Below, in pieces: positions 50,101 to 60,255 of a stretch of 64,000 nt of DNA (its first letter is position 1; each line of letters starts with the position of its first letter). Position numbers and translations under genes: made by a program. Source of the stretch: Magallana angulata (lineage: Eukaryota > Mollusca > Bivalvia > Ostreida > Ostreidae); the NCBI RefSeq assembly GCF_025612915.1, contig NC_069113.1, forward strand, positions 23,633,001 through 23,697,000. The letters run 5' to 3'. The notes under the pieces are model-generated. The model made no database searches. It was not told the DNA's origin and worked only from the letters and a program-made list of their open reading frames with translations.

Positions 50101-52253
50101 TTTCTTGATAAAACAAAACGGGTTTAACTGTCATGGATCATTTATCAATTTATGTACAAGTAAGTTTTTATCAGCACTATAATCATTTTCAAATTATAGT
50201 GAATGAGTGTATAGATGTATATGTACATGTATATTGACTTACAAGATATAAAGATTTCAGGAACTCCGGCAGCTCTAGAGAGAGGACATCTTTGTCCAAC
50301 GGCACAAAATCCAGTTGGAATTCACTAACTGTAACATAGCCCATCACTCCTTCATACTCCAGAACAGAGAGACAAGTGTGTAACTGCAAATTGTTAAAAT
50401 CATGGCTAAAATTGTGTAAGGTACATGTACATGCATAAAGAACACTGCAAGAAAACAAAGTGTGACAAATCTTATCTACCAGGTAATCATAATATCTAGC
50501 TTACTGGTTTACTTTCCTTTTTCATTTTAACAAGAGAGCGAGAGAGAGAGAGAGAGAGAGAGATGGAATGCATGGTAATTTTAAACTATAAATAACAAGT
50601 TATGAAATGCACAGGATAGAATAATCAAGTTTGTGTCTGTTCAAAACTTTTTAAAAGAATTCCTTGGTCTGAAAAGGACTTTAACCTGTCCTGAAGCAAA
50701 GAAATATTCTGGAAGTTTCACTTCTTATTATTTTATCAAACAACTAGAAGCGCCTGCTTTAAACTTTTCTCTTCATGAGAAATAATTCATAGTATTTACA
50801 AGGGATTATTCTTTTCATTAAGAAAAAAGTTTAAAACATCAGGTGCCTATGCAAACAACATTTATACACAAGTTAAGACAAAAACAATATTCTTTTTTTC
50901 TCCAAATAAAAAAAAATTGCAAACCTTTCTCGGGACAAATATAATGGAATATTTGCGTTTAAAGTTGATATTTCTATCTGAGTTAATGTGGTCAGCAATG
51001 GCCTTCATTGTGGTCATTCTTGGACGCACCAAGTAAATTCTCCTGAAATGTAGATTTTGCAAAGTAGTTATTTGAAAACAACACTTTCTGTAATAATGTA
51101 GAATGTAATACTCTTCGAAATTCTCACTGAAAACTGTTAAATGTGCTTGATTCAGATCTGAGATTGCTGTAAAACTTACTGTTCACATCCATGCATTGAT
51201 TTCAAAGAACTGTCAAACTTGAAGATTTTGTCAACCCCCCTTTGCTGGAATTTAATTGGAAAATATATTTAAAAAGATGAATTAAATATTTGCAGTTGTT
51301 GCCAAGACACTCCTTTAAATATACCGATCCTCAGCTATTCTCTCTCCTTTTCACATGTATAAGTATACATATTGGCCTCAATAAATATTTTTATGAAATA
51401 TAGTACATGCACATGTAATTAGCTGGTCTAGATATTAATTATCATTGACAAACTTGACAATTAATAATTCAAAAGAAAAATCTAATGAAAAACTTCAGCT
51501 GAAGTGACCACATTAAAAAGAGGGAAAATCATAAATGTACATGGCATTTTTAAACAAAATTTTCAAATTTGAATCAATGACCTTAATCAAGTTGATGAAC
51601 TTAGGTTTCACATTGTACATGTAAGGTGAATTTCATACTTTACCTTCAGTAATGACACACTAGCAATTCTATCGAGTGGTTTCATTAATTCACCATCAAT
51701 AACCAAGTCTTTTCTTCCAGGCATCTGAAAAAGAATAAAATATACATTTATGATTTTTTTTCTTTTCTCTCACTCAAAAAAAGAGAGATACACAAAAAAT
51801 ACGAGAGATTGCACAACAAAGGCCTAAAATTAATTTCTGCCGTGGAACACACACCTTATGAAATGGAAATGTAGGCCTACATGTATAAAAACTTGATAAT
51901 TAACCACGCCCACTTTTGCTTTTTGTGATCTTGAACTAATTATTTGTTTCAAACATAAAAAGTCAACTATATATACTATATACACTTTTATAATTATATT
52001 AAAGCATTTGAGCTTAACAGTGTTTCACGTAACAGGTACATAACATTGTTTTGAGTTTTCATCGACAAGGAACATTTCTGTAATGGAGTGGTGATCACTT
52101 GCAAGCTTGCAAGTCATACATTATCTTTACCAAACAAAATTATTTTCATTATTGTTAAATACTTACTTGATCGAGCAAGCTTGTAAACTCATCTTTGGCG
52201 AGGATTTTCAATCGTTGGAAATCTGGAAACCCCTTCACACTGGGTGCTGCCAT
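41149..52253 (-). CDS. VPS33A: VPS33A-like SM protein, HOPS/CORVET subunit (19 exons)
   Basis: Sec1/Munc18-family protein that, in animals, templates SNARE assembly within the HOPS and CORVET tethering complexes of endosomes and lysosomes. I traced 19 coding exons: 52167-52253, 51644-51724, 51180-51244, 50925-51042, 50243-50383, 49655-49759, 49313-49409, 49001-49078, 48191-48264, 47800-47886, 47458-47551, 47158-47232, 46959-47023, 46720-46821, 46174-46344, 45725-45823, 45105-45198, 41867-41977, 41149-41231. All have AG/GT borders and phases join throughout. The sum is 1827 nt, i.e. 608 residues, against about 596 in human VPS33A. Diagnostic matches are [66 protein letters not shown] and the end [22 protein letters not shown]. 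The start is MAAPSVKGF at 52253. VPS33A fits better than VPS33B or SLY1. Introns 8, 17 and 18 carry private insertions. Exon 17's donor was chosen by phase with exon 18. Confidence 0.93.
42617..43052. mobile_element. 436-bp insertion with a long terminal hairpin, intron 18 of VPS33A
   Basis: Copies A, B and C read directly from TTTATTGAAGTG into TACATTG. Here the site is interrupted by about 436 bp. The last 157 bp form a near-perfect inverted repeat: arms 42894-42968 and 42976-43050 (about 75 bp each, beginning AGCATT.AATCATGATTTTTT), with a short loop rich in CGCG. The other part carries TGACGTCA at about 42714. Foldback-type mobile element, age post-duplication. Confidence 0.8.
44321..45048 (+). 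mobile_element. 5'-truncated LINE copy in intron 17 of VPS33A
   Basis: It is absent at the same intron place in copies A, B and C. The open frame from 44328 reads [20 protein letters not shown] and [17 protein letters not shown]. After frameshifts it continues with [27 protein letters not shown] and [13 protein letters not shown]. This is the C-terminal region following the reverse transcriptase, with a CxxC...H...C-type knuckle, as seen in animal LINEs. The tail AATAAAGAATATAAAAA ends the copy. The flanks TATAAATTTTG and TATAAAAATTG look like an imperfect target duplication. It lies antisense to VPS33A. Confidence 0.8.
45265..45478. mobile_element. MITE in intron 16 of VPS33A (orthologous to 14608-14837)
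   Basis: TACTGTAGATTCC at the left and GGAATTTACAGTA at the right. Same intron position as in copies A-C. Confidence 0.7.
48321..48846. mobile_element. 526-bp pogo/Tigger-type MITE in intron 8 of VPS33A
   Basis: Ends are CAGCAAAACTCG and CGAGTTTTGCTG with TA immediately outside both (48319-48320, 48847-48848). Repeated ATAACGAA and CTATAACGAATT words fill the subterminal regions. TA target sites and ends of the form CAG..AAACTCG..ATAACGAA are characteristic of pogo/Tigger elements of the Tc1/mariner superfamily. No transposase is encoded. Confidence 0.85.
50533..50562. repeat. GA microsatellite in intron 4 of VPS33A
   Basis: Run of GA of about 30 bases with one GC interruption. Confidence 0.9.
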
Positions 52254-52440
52254 CTTAACATTAAACTGGTCGTTTAGAAAATGAAAGTAGAACGAACCAG
52301 TTTGTAAATAGTAACACGAGGGGCGGATCAAACCAAGGATCATGGCGTGATTTTAAAAACTATACTATTTCATGAATAGAAATATTTGTACGCATTCAAT
52401 TTTTTGGTTCATGTATCATGAAACAAGGGGAAAAAAACCA
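52254..52440 (-). promoter_or_regulatory. Putative 5' leader/promoter region of VPS33A
   Basis: Sequence immediately upstream of the VPS33A ATG. The frame stays open for about 30 codons upstream without a homologous protein, so I treat it as untranslated leader. No TATA box is obvious. It abuts the G-rich tracts starting at 52455. Confidence 0.35.
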
Positions 52441-52454
52441 GGCACGTGGCACGG

Positions 52455-52582
52455 GGGGGGGGGGGGGGAGGGGGGGGGGGGGGGAGGGGGGGGGGGGACG
52501 GGCTTTCCCTTTTTTCTTACATCATAATTTTTCTTTGAAGGAGCCGCTTGCCATTATTTTTTTTTGGGGGGGGGGGGGGGGC
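52455..52582. repeat. Poly-G tracts (potential G-quadruplex) upstream of VPS33A
   Basis: Two long G runs, about 52455-52498 (G-runs broken by single A) and about 52566-52582, lie 200-330 bp 5' of the VPS33A start. Exact lengths may be unreliable because of sequencing of homopolymers. Confidence 0.75.
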
Positions 52583-53560
52583 GGGTTAACAAAATAATGG
52601 TGAATTAACAAGATAACGTAATACTAGAATTTGTTATAAATTTTAAGGTTCCCCCGTCAACGCCCACCTCCCTTCCCAATTGAATTAGGGTTTTAAGATC
52701 AAAATTTTTTTCAGATTCCATATATTATCGAAAGGAACAGTGAAATATTATAGTAAAAGATTGTCACATACTGAAACGGTGAATAGCGAATAATACTCCA
52801 ACTTCTGATTACTCGGCGCAACTCGTCTTTAACTGTTGCACATAATTTCTTAAAATTTTGCTTGTATTTAGGACATAATGTGCAAATATGTGTATCATAA
52901 TTTTGTCCATACATTAATATTGATATGAAAATATACAGTTTGTGAGCGCATTTTCTTTTAGGGGTGGGAAGCATTTTATTAGTTTATGAGACAAAACTTC
53001 TGTGATCGACCAAATCGCCTATTTATTTAATGGGTTTATTTAAAAAATAATACCATATTTTTTATGCAGGTTAAGCCATTAAAAGTCACAAAGTTTGCAC
53101 AGAAATATCAAGATTTAACTAATTTAATTTATATTATCAATAAGGCAAGATAGTTTATTTCACTTCCCGTATTTAAAATCAATACCGGCAATCAGTCGAA
53201 TATATTTGTTTTTTAATGTTATGTATCTCTTTTAAATATTTACATTGTATTATATATGAGCTACAAAATGCTTGTTTCAAAATTCAATATTTTGAGGTAC
53301 GTATATCATTCATAATGAATTTTCTTAAAGCTGTGTATTCTGCACTTTTATAGGTTCACTTACTTTTTTTCATCCCAAATTAACTACAGGTTCACATAAA
53401 TTTCAAAAGTATGGACCCCCCCCCCCCCCCCCCCCCAATTTTTTATTTGTTTTGCCAAAAATAAAATTCATAGGCAAATGCTCACCTTTTAAAATTTGCA
53501 TTATTTTATAGGAAATGTCATTCTACGAGCTATTTATAAATAAAATTTCCCCGACGTCTA
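52583..53560. other. Intergenic, no recognised gene
   Basis: AT-rich DNA with a C homopolymer at about 53416-53437. No homology is recognised. Confidence 0.4.
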
Positions 53561-53880
53561 TAGTCTGTCCCAAGATATTTATGCCGTACATTTGGACGAT
53601 GTTTCGAAAAAAAAAAATACACGTACCTGTGAAAGAGGTGCAATTGAAATCGATGAAAGGGAACATATCCAAAATATCTTCATTGACACATTATCGTCTT
53701 TTACTCGGAAATATTCACGGAAACGAAAACCAATTTCTTATGGAGATGTTAAACATCTTTTCTCCATTCGGAAGTCACTTGAAATACCTCGCACAATTTT
53801 TCAACGTTATCATCCGGGTACCTTTATCTCTTTTATAATAGAAACCCCCGTATACTTTATATTTTCAACTCTTTGCCGGA

Positions 53881-54523
53881 TAATTATGCCAGTGCCAAGG
53901 TGGCATTTTTGCACCGGTCTAAGCTTCATATATCGAAAAATTCAATTATGCCATATAATAGACTATTGCTTGAAGAGTTAACAACCACTTTTGTTATCAT
54001 TGTATCTCACCTGTCAAGTGAGATATCTACCTTTCAAAAATAAATTCCTATAGGAAAATGATTTTTCTCATAGGAAAAACAATATTCCTATAGGTATTAT
54101 TTGAAATTTCCTATTGGAATAAAAGAACTTCCTATAGGAATTTCAATTCCGATAGGATTTGATAAAATCCGATAGGAAAACTTAATACTAGTATCCTATA
54201 GGAAAACTACATGTCTGAATCAAATTCCCACAGGAAATACCATTCTCCTATAGGAAATAAAATTCCTATTGGACTTTTAAAAAATCCTATAGGATTGTCA
54301 ATATTTCCTGTAGGAGAATCAATTCTCCTATGGGAATTATCATTTTCCTACGGGATATTAATTTTTAAAGGTAAATATCTCACCTGTCAGGTGAAACACA
54401 CTAAAAACAAAAGTGGTTATATACTCTCTAGACAATGGGTATCATCTGGTATATAAATATAGATTTTTCCGAAACTGCATCTTAAGCGGGTGCAAAAATG
54501 CCACCTTGGCACTGGCATAATTA
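53881..54523. mobile_element. Foldback element with long TIRs and a TTCCTATAGGAA-type palindrome array
   Basis: The outer arms read TAATTATGCCAGTGCCAAGG and the inverse CCTTGGCACTGGCATAATTA. The inversion continues inward for about 150 bp (ACCACTTTTGTTAT at about 53990, ACAAAAGTGGTTATA at about 54408; TCACCTGTCA on both sides). Between the arms lies the palindrome array at 54040-54360. It is inserted inside the CTGTCCC element: copies 2 and 3 lack it. Probably a MITE of unknown family. Confidence 0.8.
54040..54360. repeat. Array of about 15-16 short palindromes, consensus TTCCTATAGGAA
   Basis: Variants such as TTCCTATAGGAA, TTCCTATTGGAA, ATCCTATAGGAA, CTCCTATGGGAA and ATCCGATAGGAA recur every 15-30 bp. 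They are separated by short A/T-rich spacers of varying sequence. Each is a near-perfect 10-12-bp dyad. The open frame 54211-54456 crossing it is a repeat artefact. Confidence 0.85.
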
Positions 54524-55076
54524 ATCGGCACAGTGTTTTTTAGTCGTATATTGAAATCTGACAAGCTAGAGGGGGCGTTTCAAAGAGAAAATCTTGGGAT
54601 TTTTTTAATGCTATTGAATCAACATCGTTTGAACCCAAAAGTATCTATAAATATTTAAACAATTTAAGAAAGTGTGCGACATTAATATCTTGGGACAGGC
54701 TAAAGCTAGCTAATCCTAGCTGACACTGTAATTAAAAATTGAAAGCAATAAATACACATTGTGTCGAAAGCACGACAAAGTATGAAATATATATGTTCAC
54801 ATAAATTAATTTGTTAGAGTTTATTTTATTTAAGAGACACTAATTTGGAAATTCATCGATTAAATCATTCACATCTCGGTAAATGTTATTCGAGTCCGCT
54901 GGCTAGGAAGTAAAAGAACGCTTACCTGTTAATATTCTTTGCTATGTGTTTATGCCTTCAAAGGAACCTGCAATTTAGACACGATTTGAGATAAATAAAA
55001 AAAAAAGACTTAGTATGAATAGGTGTACTCGTTCACTAAGAATGACTGATCATTTGAACGTTAGAAGTCAATTTAA

Positions 55077-55536
55077 AGGGGGCATGGTCATGATTTTGGT
55101 TACAAATAGTCCAAAATTTGATTGTCAGCCGTCAATTTTAAGTTAACAAGCTCACAATTCTTTGTTACAAATGAATATAAATAAAGCTCAGGTCATGTTT
55201 TGTTTTTGTTTTTGTTTACATTTTGAATTTCCAAGTAAGACCAAAAATAAACATGACAAACTTAGGAACAGTCACTGTTTATTTATATTCAAAGCGAATT
55301 AGCAGATAGAAAACCATCTAATTGAAAAGAACTTTTACTGGTATATTAAACCAATGTAAACAAATTAAATTTAAAACATGACACGAGCCTTGTTTACATA
55401 ACAAAGAATTGTAAGCTCTGTATCTTGCTAAAAACTCTTCGACTGACACTCAAATTTTAATTGATCATTAGAAATGCATTACTCAAACAATAAAAATAGA
55501 AAACTAAAATTTGACCAAAATCGTGACCATGCCCCT
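55077..55536. mobile_element. 460-bp MITE with TTAA target duplication
   Basis: TTAA lies at 55073-55076 and 55537-55540. The ends are AGGGGGCATGGTCATGATTTTGG and its inverse, and the inversion extends inward (ACAATTCTTTGTTA / AACAAAGAATTGTAA). TTAA duplications are typical of piggyBac- and Kolobok-type elements. No coding capacity. Confidence 0.8.
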
Positions 55537-55549
55537 TTAAGTTACAAAT

Positions 55550-55870
55550 TAAACGGGACACAGAGTCAAGAATTTATTGTTATGTAAACAAAGCTCAAAT
55601 TCTATATTTGTTTACAGATAGTGTAAAGTAGACAAATTGCCATTTCTTGGGCAAACTGACTCTCAAATGGAAAACAAAGTAAACCGATTCAGTGTGTTCA
55701 TAAGTATTATTATGAACAAAAAAGACTTGATTGAAAAAACATTTGATTGAAACTTATACCATTACAACACATATGTTAATTAACAAAAACAAGAATCGAG
55801 CTTTGTTTACATAACAAAAAAATCCTACTCTGTTTCTTGCTTGTAGCTTGTTATCTGACTTCCTTAAGTT
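55550..55870. repeat. Second inverted-repeat block
   Basis: AATTTATTGTTATGTAAACAAAGCTC near 55570 is mirrored by GAGCTTTGTTTACATAACAAA near 55798-55820. It resembles the internal part of the preceding MITE and may be a diverged relative. Exact ends are not clear. Confidence 0.5.
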
Positions 55871-55905
55871 CTGACAGAAGAAAAAAAAAACATTATAAGC
55901 AACTA

Positions 55906-56383
55906 TAGTCTGTCCCAAGTTATTTGTTCCATCACTTTTTGATGGTTTTTAATAAAAATACACGTATGAAAGAAATACAGTACTGTTGAAATCGATAAAA
56001 GGGAATATAACAAAATATCTTCATTGAACAATTATCACTTTTCACTCAAAAAAGTTCACAGGAACGAAAACAAATTTCTTACGGAGATTTATAATGGGAA
56101 ATGTTTTCATCTTTTCTCCATTCGGAAGTACTCAAGATACTTCGCACAATTTTTCAGCGTTATCATCCGGGCTTATAGATGGCTGATGCAATGCAATATC
56201 CCCGTAGACTTTCTATTTTTGGATGTGTATTGAAATCTGAAGAGGTAAAGGGGGCGTTTCAAAACAGATAATCTGGACATTTTTCATATTAGTGGATGAA
56301 CGTAGTTTGAGCACAAAGGTATTTTTGATTATCGAAATATCAAGCAGAAGAGTGGTTAAAGCAAAAAATCGGGACAGAGTTTA
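55906..56383 (+). mobile_element. CTGTCCC-ended DNA element, copy 2
   Basis: The ends are TAGTCTGTCCCAAGTT and AATCGGGACAGAGTTTA. The interior is colinear with copy 1 minus its nested insertion. About 480 bp, non-coding. Confidence 0.75.
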
Positions 56384-57238
56384 GCATGGGGGATTGTCAA
56401 ATGAAGTTTGATTTCAAGTTTTAGGGTTTGAAAAATTTAAATTAAATTTTAAAAAGAAATTAAAATAATGGTTCACAACGATGCGCGATACTGTGAATGG
56501 GATGAAAAAAAATGTGCTGAACACACAGATATTTCGGCTTATCTCTACTCGTTTCCTACTTTAAAATTACAATGACCTAACTTCTATTCAAAGCCCAGGG
56601 TAGCGCGATTGGTGTGTCAGGACCGTAGATAAACCGAAAGTTGATTTTGAGTCCTTTTCTTATTTTGTTCGAGAGGGATTTTCTTTTACTTTGGAAGTTA
56701 TGTTCCTTATGTGAGGTAATACTTTAACCTAGACTGGTATACATGTATTAAAACAAAATCATGTAAAATGAAAGTTGCGATGAAAATGATCCATATATCA
56801 CTGGCATACAGGTATGCGACTATTGCAAGCATACTTGTGTGATATCATATTTAATAAAATTAATGTACATATATAAATACGGTGTTTTAAAAAATAAAAG
56901 CTTCTTTTTGAAAATGGTTAAAGATTGTTTGAAACGATTTTATTTCTAAATTTGTAACATGACATGACATGACATGAATGCACCTGATCGCGCATGTGCA
57001 TAAGTTATAACCTTTGTTCCACTGACACCGTGCTATCTTGTTAAGGTATCTGGCGTGTTCTATGTAAGGTGCATTTATATAATCTCTCATATATGATCCT
57101 GTGAACAGAATTTTCATTATAATTATATAGGGAATCATAGACCCATGAATGACATAGCATCAATTCAACAAACATAATTTGTAAACACTGTGAGTCACAT
57201 ATTGAGACTTCAATGTAATGCAGGTACATTGTATACTA
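56384..57238. other. Intergenic, no recognised gene
   Basis: AT-rich DNA with a short ACATG pentanucleotide repeat at about 56957-56979. Nothing coding is recognised. Confidence 0.4.
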
Positions 57239-57719
57239 TACTCTGTCCCAAGTTTTTGCTTCCACCACTTTTTGCTAGATAGTTCAATAATTATAGTAAA
57301 TACCTTTGTGCTCAAACTAAGTTCATCCACTAATATAAAAAATGTCCAGATTATCTGTTTTAAAACGCCCCCTCTACCACTTCAGGTTTCAATACACATC
57401 CCGAAATTGAAAGTCTACGGAGATTTTGCATTGCAACAGCCATTAATAAACCCGGATGATAACGTTAAAAAATTGCGCGATGTATTCCGAGTGTATTCCG
57501 AATGGAGAAAAGGTGTAAACATTCCCCATTATAAATCTCCGTAAGGAATCTGTTTTCGTTCCTGTGAATTTTTCTGAGAGGAAAGGGATAATCGTTCAAT
57601 GAAGATATCTTGGATATATTTCCTTTTAACGATTTCAACTGTATTTCTTTCACAGGTATGTGTAATTTTATGAAAAATCATCAAAAAGCGATGGAAGCAA
57701 TAACTTGGGACAGACTTTA
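57239..57719 (-). mobile_element. CTGTCCC-ended DNA element, copy 3 (opposite orientation)
   Basis: Ends TACTCTGTCCCAAGTTTTT and AACTTGGGACAGACTTTA. The interior is the reverse complement of copy 2. Together the three copies define a full-length unit of about 480 bp. Confidence 0.75.
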
Positions 57720-58082
57720 CTATCCTGGCGAAGTAGTTACCGGTAATAACCGGTGTTATCTCCCGCACACCATCAATTGCATATATATACCGGTTTATCA
57801 TTAACGCTATTATACATCACTTTCAAAATACTCCGACCTTTCTTGCCTTGCTTTATTAATGATTTATACCATGCATTAATTGAGATCTTGGTTGTAGCCA
57901 AACAATTTATCAAAAATATCTTTGAAAAAAGCATAATTGTCTCTTGATATGATATATTAAACGTATTTTCATCCACCTTAAATGCTATTAAGTATTTAAC
58001 ATTTACTAGACCATTATGCTTTTATTATCAATCTACAGAAATGTCATATGACGGCGCTGTAAGATAATGCATGTACTAGTAA

Positions 58083-58150
<68 letters not shown>

Positions 58151-58674
58151 GGACCCAACATTTGTGAAGCCTCAACCACACTGTGTAGAAACGGACTAGA
58201 GTAACGCACTTTACCCTAGTCCAAAATGGCGATAAGAAGCTTGCTTCGATTATTTTACTCTAAATTGTCGGGGTACTATAACGAAATAAATACAGTACAA
58301 TTTTGAATGATAGGAAAATCAGCGACAACAAATAAATAATGAAAAATATTCTGTTTATATTATGAGATGCAAGGAAATCATAAAACGATGATGCACTGCG
58401 GAATCTTCATTTTTATTTCTTTATGTGTATCTTCTAGTAATTTTAATTTTTTTTCTGGTTTTATGTACGGAGAATGTTCTTCAACGCGGTTAGTATGATC
58501 AAATAAAAAAATATATGTGCAGTGGTCTTTGGATTTCTAAACAATAGCTGATAAAAGTCCTTAAGTCATGTATCTAATTATCAGTCCAGGGAATGACTCA
58601 TTTGAAAATTAAACTATGTATGATATTATTGATATTTCTAAAAACAATTTTCACAGGGTCCACAGAGTCTTTTC
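57720..58674. other. Upstream region of T6
   Basis: Contains a CT microsatellite (58087-58147). Just before the T6 start is a polypyrimidine-poor but usable acceptor-like TTTTCACAG ending near 58655, which could be the 3' end of an intron in the 5' leader. No other feature. Confidence 0.4.
58087..58147. repeat. CT dinucleotide microsatellite
   Basis: Run of CT of about 60 bases. Confidence 0.95.
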
Positions 58675-60255
58675 ATGATGGCATCTAGAGATGAAGCCCA
58701 GCATGTGGTGGAATGTGATCTGTGTCAGCAACCAGTCTCGTTTTTCTGCAGACGATGTGGGGTCAATCTCTGTGACCCCTGTGTCCTTATACACCTACGC
58801 GTGAAATCTAAAAACGGCCATGACATTGTAGATTACACCAGCAAGGATGATAACGACACATGTCACTGTGATTCCCATCCCCAAAACGATTGTTCCGCAT
58901 ACTGCAAAATTTGCGAAACTCCAATATGCATGCTTTGCGTTTCTATCAAACACAAATCGCATGAAATGTCCGAGCTGTCCGATAAAATTGAGGAACTTTT
59001 AAAAGTGATTGCTACAGAAAATAATCGACTTCAGTCATTCAAACATGAATTAGAAAGAATTCTGGATCACACGACGAAGCTGTTGTCCGCAATACCCTCG
59101 GTTTACCAACTGAGGAAAGACGAAGTTACAGCATGGGGAGAAGAGTGGCACAAACAGATCGAGGAGATCGTGAAGAAACTTCATCAGGAACTGGATGACA
59201 TGCAAAAGGAACACGATACTGTACTACAGAAACAACAGGAAAAGTTTGAGGAAATGATTGGGAAAGTAGATGAAATGAATGGGAAAGCAATAAAATTACA
59301 GAAATCAAAGAATGTCAAAGAAATGCAGAGTTTTCTACCAGTGATTCAGAAGCAGGAGAGATTAAGTGAGGTCTCTCAATATTCGTTTCCGAAATTATAT
59401 GAATATAAAATAGATGAATATTTGGAAAATAATTTAAAAAAAATTAAGTTATTGAGTAGAAGTATATTAGAGGCACCAACAGTTACTTTTGTTATAGACA
59501 CTGGGTTCCCTGCTGATAAAAAGAAAAACCGTTTGTTTGACATGGCAGTTACTGACGATAACAAAGTGTGGATGGGAGGAGCAAGCAATGAACTGAAGTT
59601 GTTTGACCTCCAGGGACACCTCCACCACACCGTCAGGATTACTGTCAAAGGCTTGTACTTATGTATGTACAACAAACAAGTGGTATACAGTGAACGATTA
59701 AATAAATCCGTGAGAATGATATCTGACACCGACACTGTGGTGACGATGTTCACTACCGGGGCCTGGAAGCCATACGGCGTCACAAGCGCCGCGTCCGGTG
59801 ATCTACTGATCTGTCTCCGTAAAGACGATCAGTCCAAAGTCGTCCGATACAGCAGTACCGGTACCGTGCTCCAGGAAATCCAGTACGACTCGCAGTGTCA
59901 ACCTCTGTACAAAGGCGCGACTTATATCACTGAGAATGTCAACGGGGACATCATTGTAAATGACTGGGGGAAAGAGGCCGTCATTGCTGTCGATAGATTG
60001 GGTATATTCCGGTACTCGTACTCGGGTGGTAAATATTCTGCTGTAACCACCGATTCCGCCGGTCATGTCATTGTTCCAGAATTTCTCGATAGCAAGATTC
60101 ACATGCTGGACAGAGGCGGGCGATTCCTGAGGTACATCATTCCTGAAGAAGGAGTAAAAAGACCACGCGCCGTGTGTATCCTTGGTCACGGTGAGATGAT
60201 GGTGGGAGAGTGTCTGACGGGAATCGCCAAAAGAATCAAATACTTTGAAGAATAA
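58675..60255 (+). CDS. T6: RING-less TRIM-like protein (two B-boxes, coiled coil, propeller)
   Basis: Intronless 526-residue frame. B-box 1 uses C14, C17, C25, C28, C33, C36, H40 and H49. B-box 2 uses C65, H68, C77, C80, C85, C88, H93 and H96. A strongly charged coiled coil runs from about 100 to 240 (for example [15 protein letters not shown]), and an NHL/propeller-like region from about 275 to 526. No RING precedes the first B-box, so it is not expected to be a ubiquitin ligase by itself. It could act as an adaptor or pair with RING-bearing TRIMs. It is only distantly related to T1-T5 and its 3' half is more GC-rich. Two adjacent ATGs (58675, 58678) could start it. AATAAA at 60251-60256 overlaps the stop codon, and another lies about 100 bp downstream. 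An upstream 5' UTR exon is possible. Confidence 0.87.
   Translation: MMASRDEAQHVVECDLCQQPVSFFCRRCGVNLCDPCVLIHLRVKSKNGHDIVDYTSKDDNDTCHCDSHPQNDCSAYCKICETPICMLCVSIKHKSHEMSELSDKIEELLKVIATENNRLQSFKHELERILDHTTKLLSAIPSVYQLRKDEVTAWGEEWHKQIEEIVKKLHQELDDMQKEHDTVLQKQQEKFEEMIGKVDEMNGKAIKLQKSKNVKEMQSFLPVIQKQERLSEVSQYSFPKLYEYKIDEYLENNLKKIKLLSRSILEAPTVTFVIDTGFPADKKKNRLFDMAVTDDNKVWMGGASNELKLFDLQGHLHHTVRITVKGLYLCMYNKQVVYSERLNKSVRMISDTDTVVTMFTTGAWKPYGVTSAASGDLLICLRKDDQSKVVRYSSTGTVLQEIQYDSQCQPLYKGATYITENVNGDIIVNDWGKEAVIAVDRLGIFRYSYSGGKYSAVTTDSAGHVIVPEFLDSKIHMLDRGGRFLRYIIPEEGVKRPRAVCILGHGEMMVGECLTGIAKRIKYFEE

Larger units (their letters stand above)
53561..54702. mobile_element. CTGTCCC-ended DNA element, copy 1, interrupted by a nested foldback
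   Basis: The left end TAGTCTGTCCCAAGATATT and the right end AATATCTTGGGACAGGCTA are inverted copies. The interior (AAATCGATGAAAGGGAACAT, TCTTTTCTCCATTCGGAAG, TTATCATCCGGG) matches copies at 55906-56383 and, in reverse, 57239-57719. It is longer than these because of the insertion at 53881-54523. I see no transposase. The short open frames across it are not conserved proteins. Confidence 0.75.

Noticed and set aside
41149-52253. Identity as VPS33B or SLY1/SCFD1 rather than VPS33A
   Set aside because: The C-terminus ([23 protein letters not shown].....LE..MEKP) and the exon-by-exon match to the VPS33A N-terminal and middle regions fit VPS33A better.
53515-53981. Two overlapping frames of 107 and 129 residues in the CTGTCCC element
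   Set aside because: The frames are not kept open in copies 2 and 3 of the same element and resemble no protein I know; treated as non-coding.
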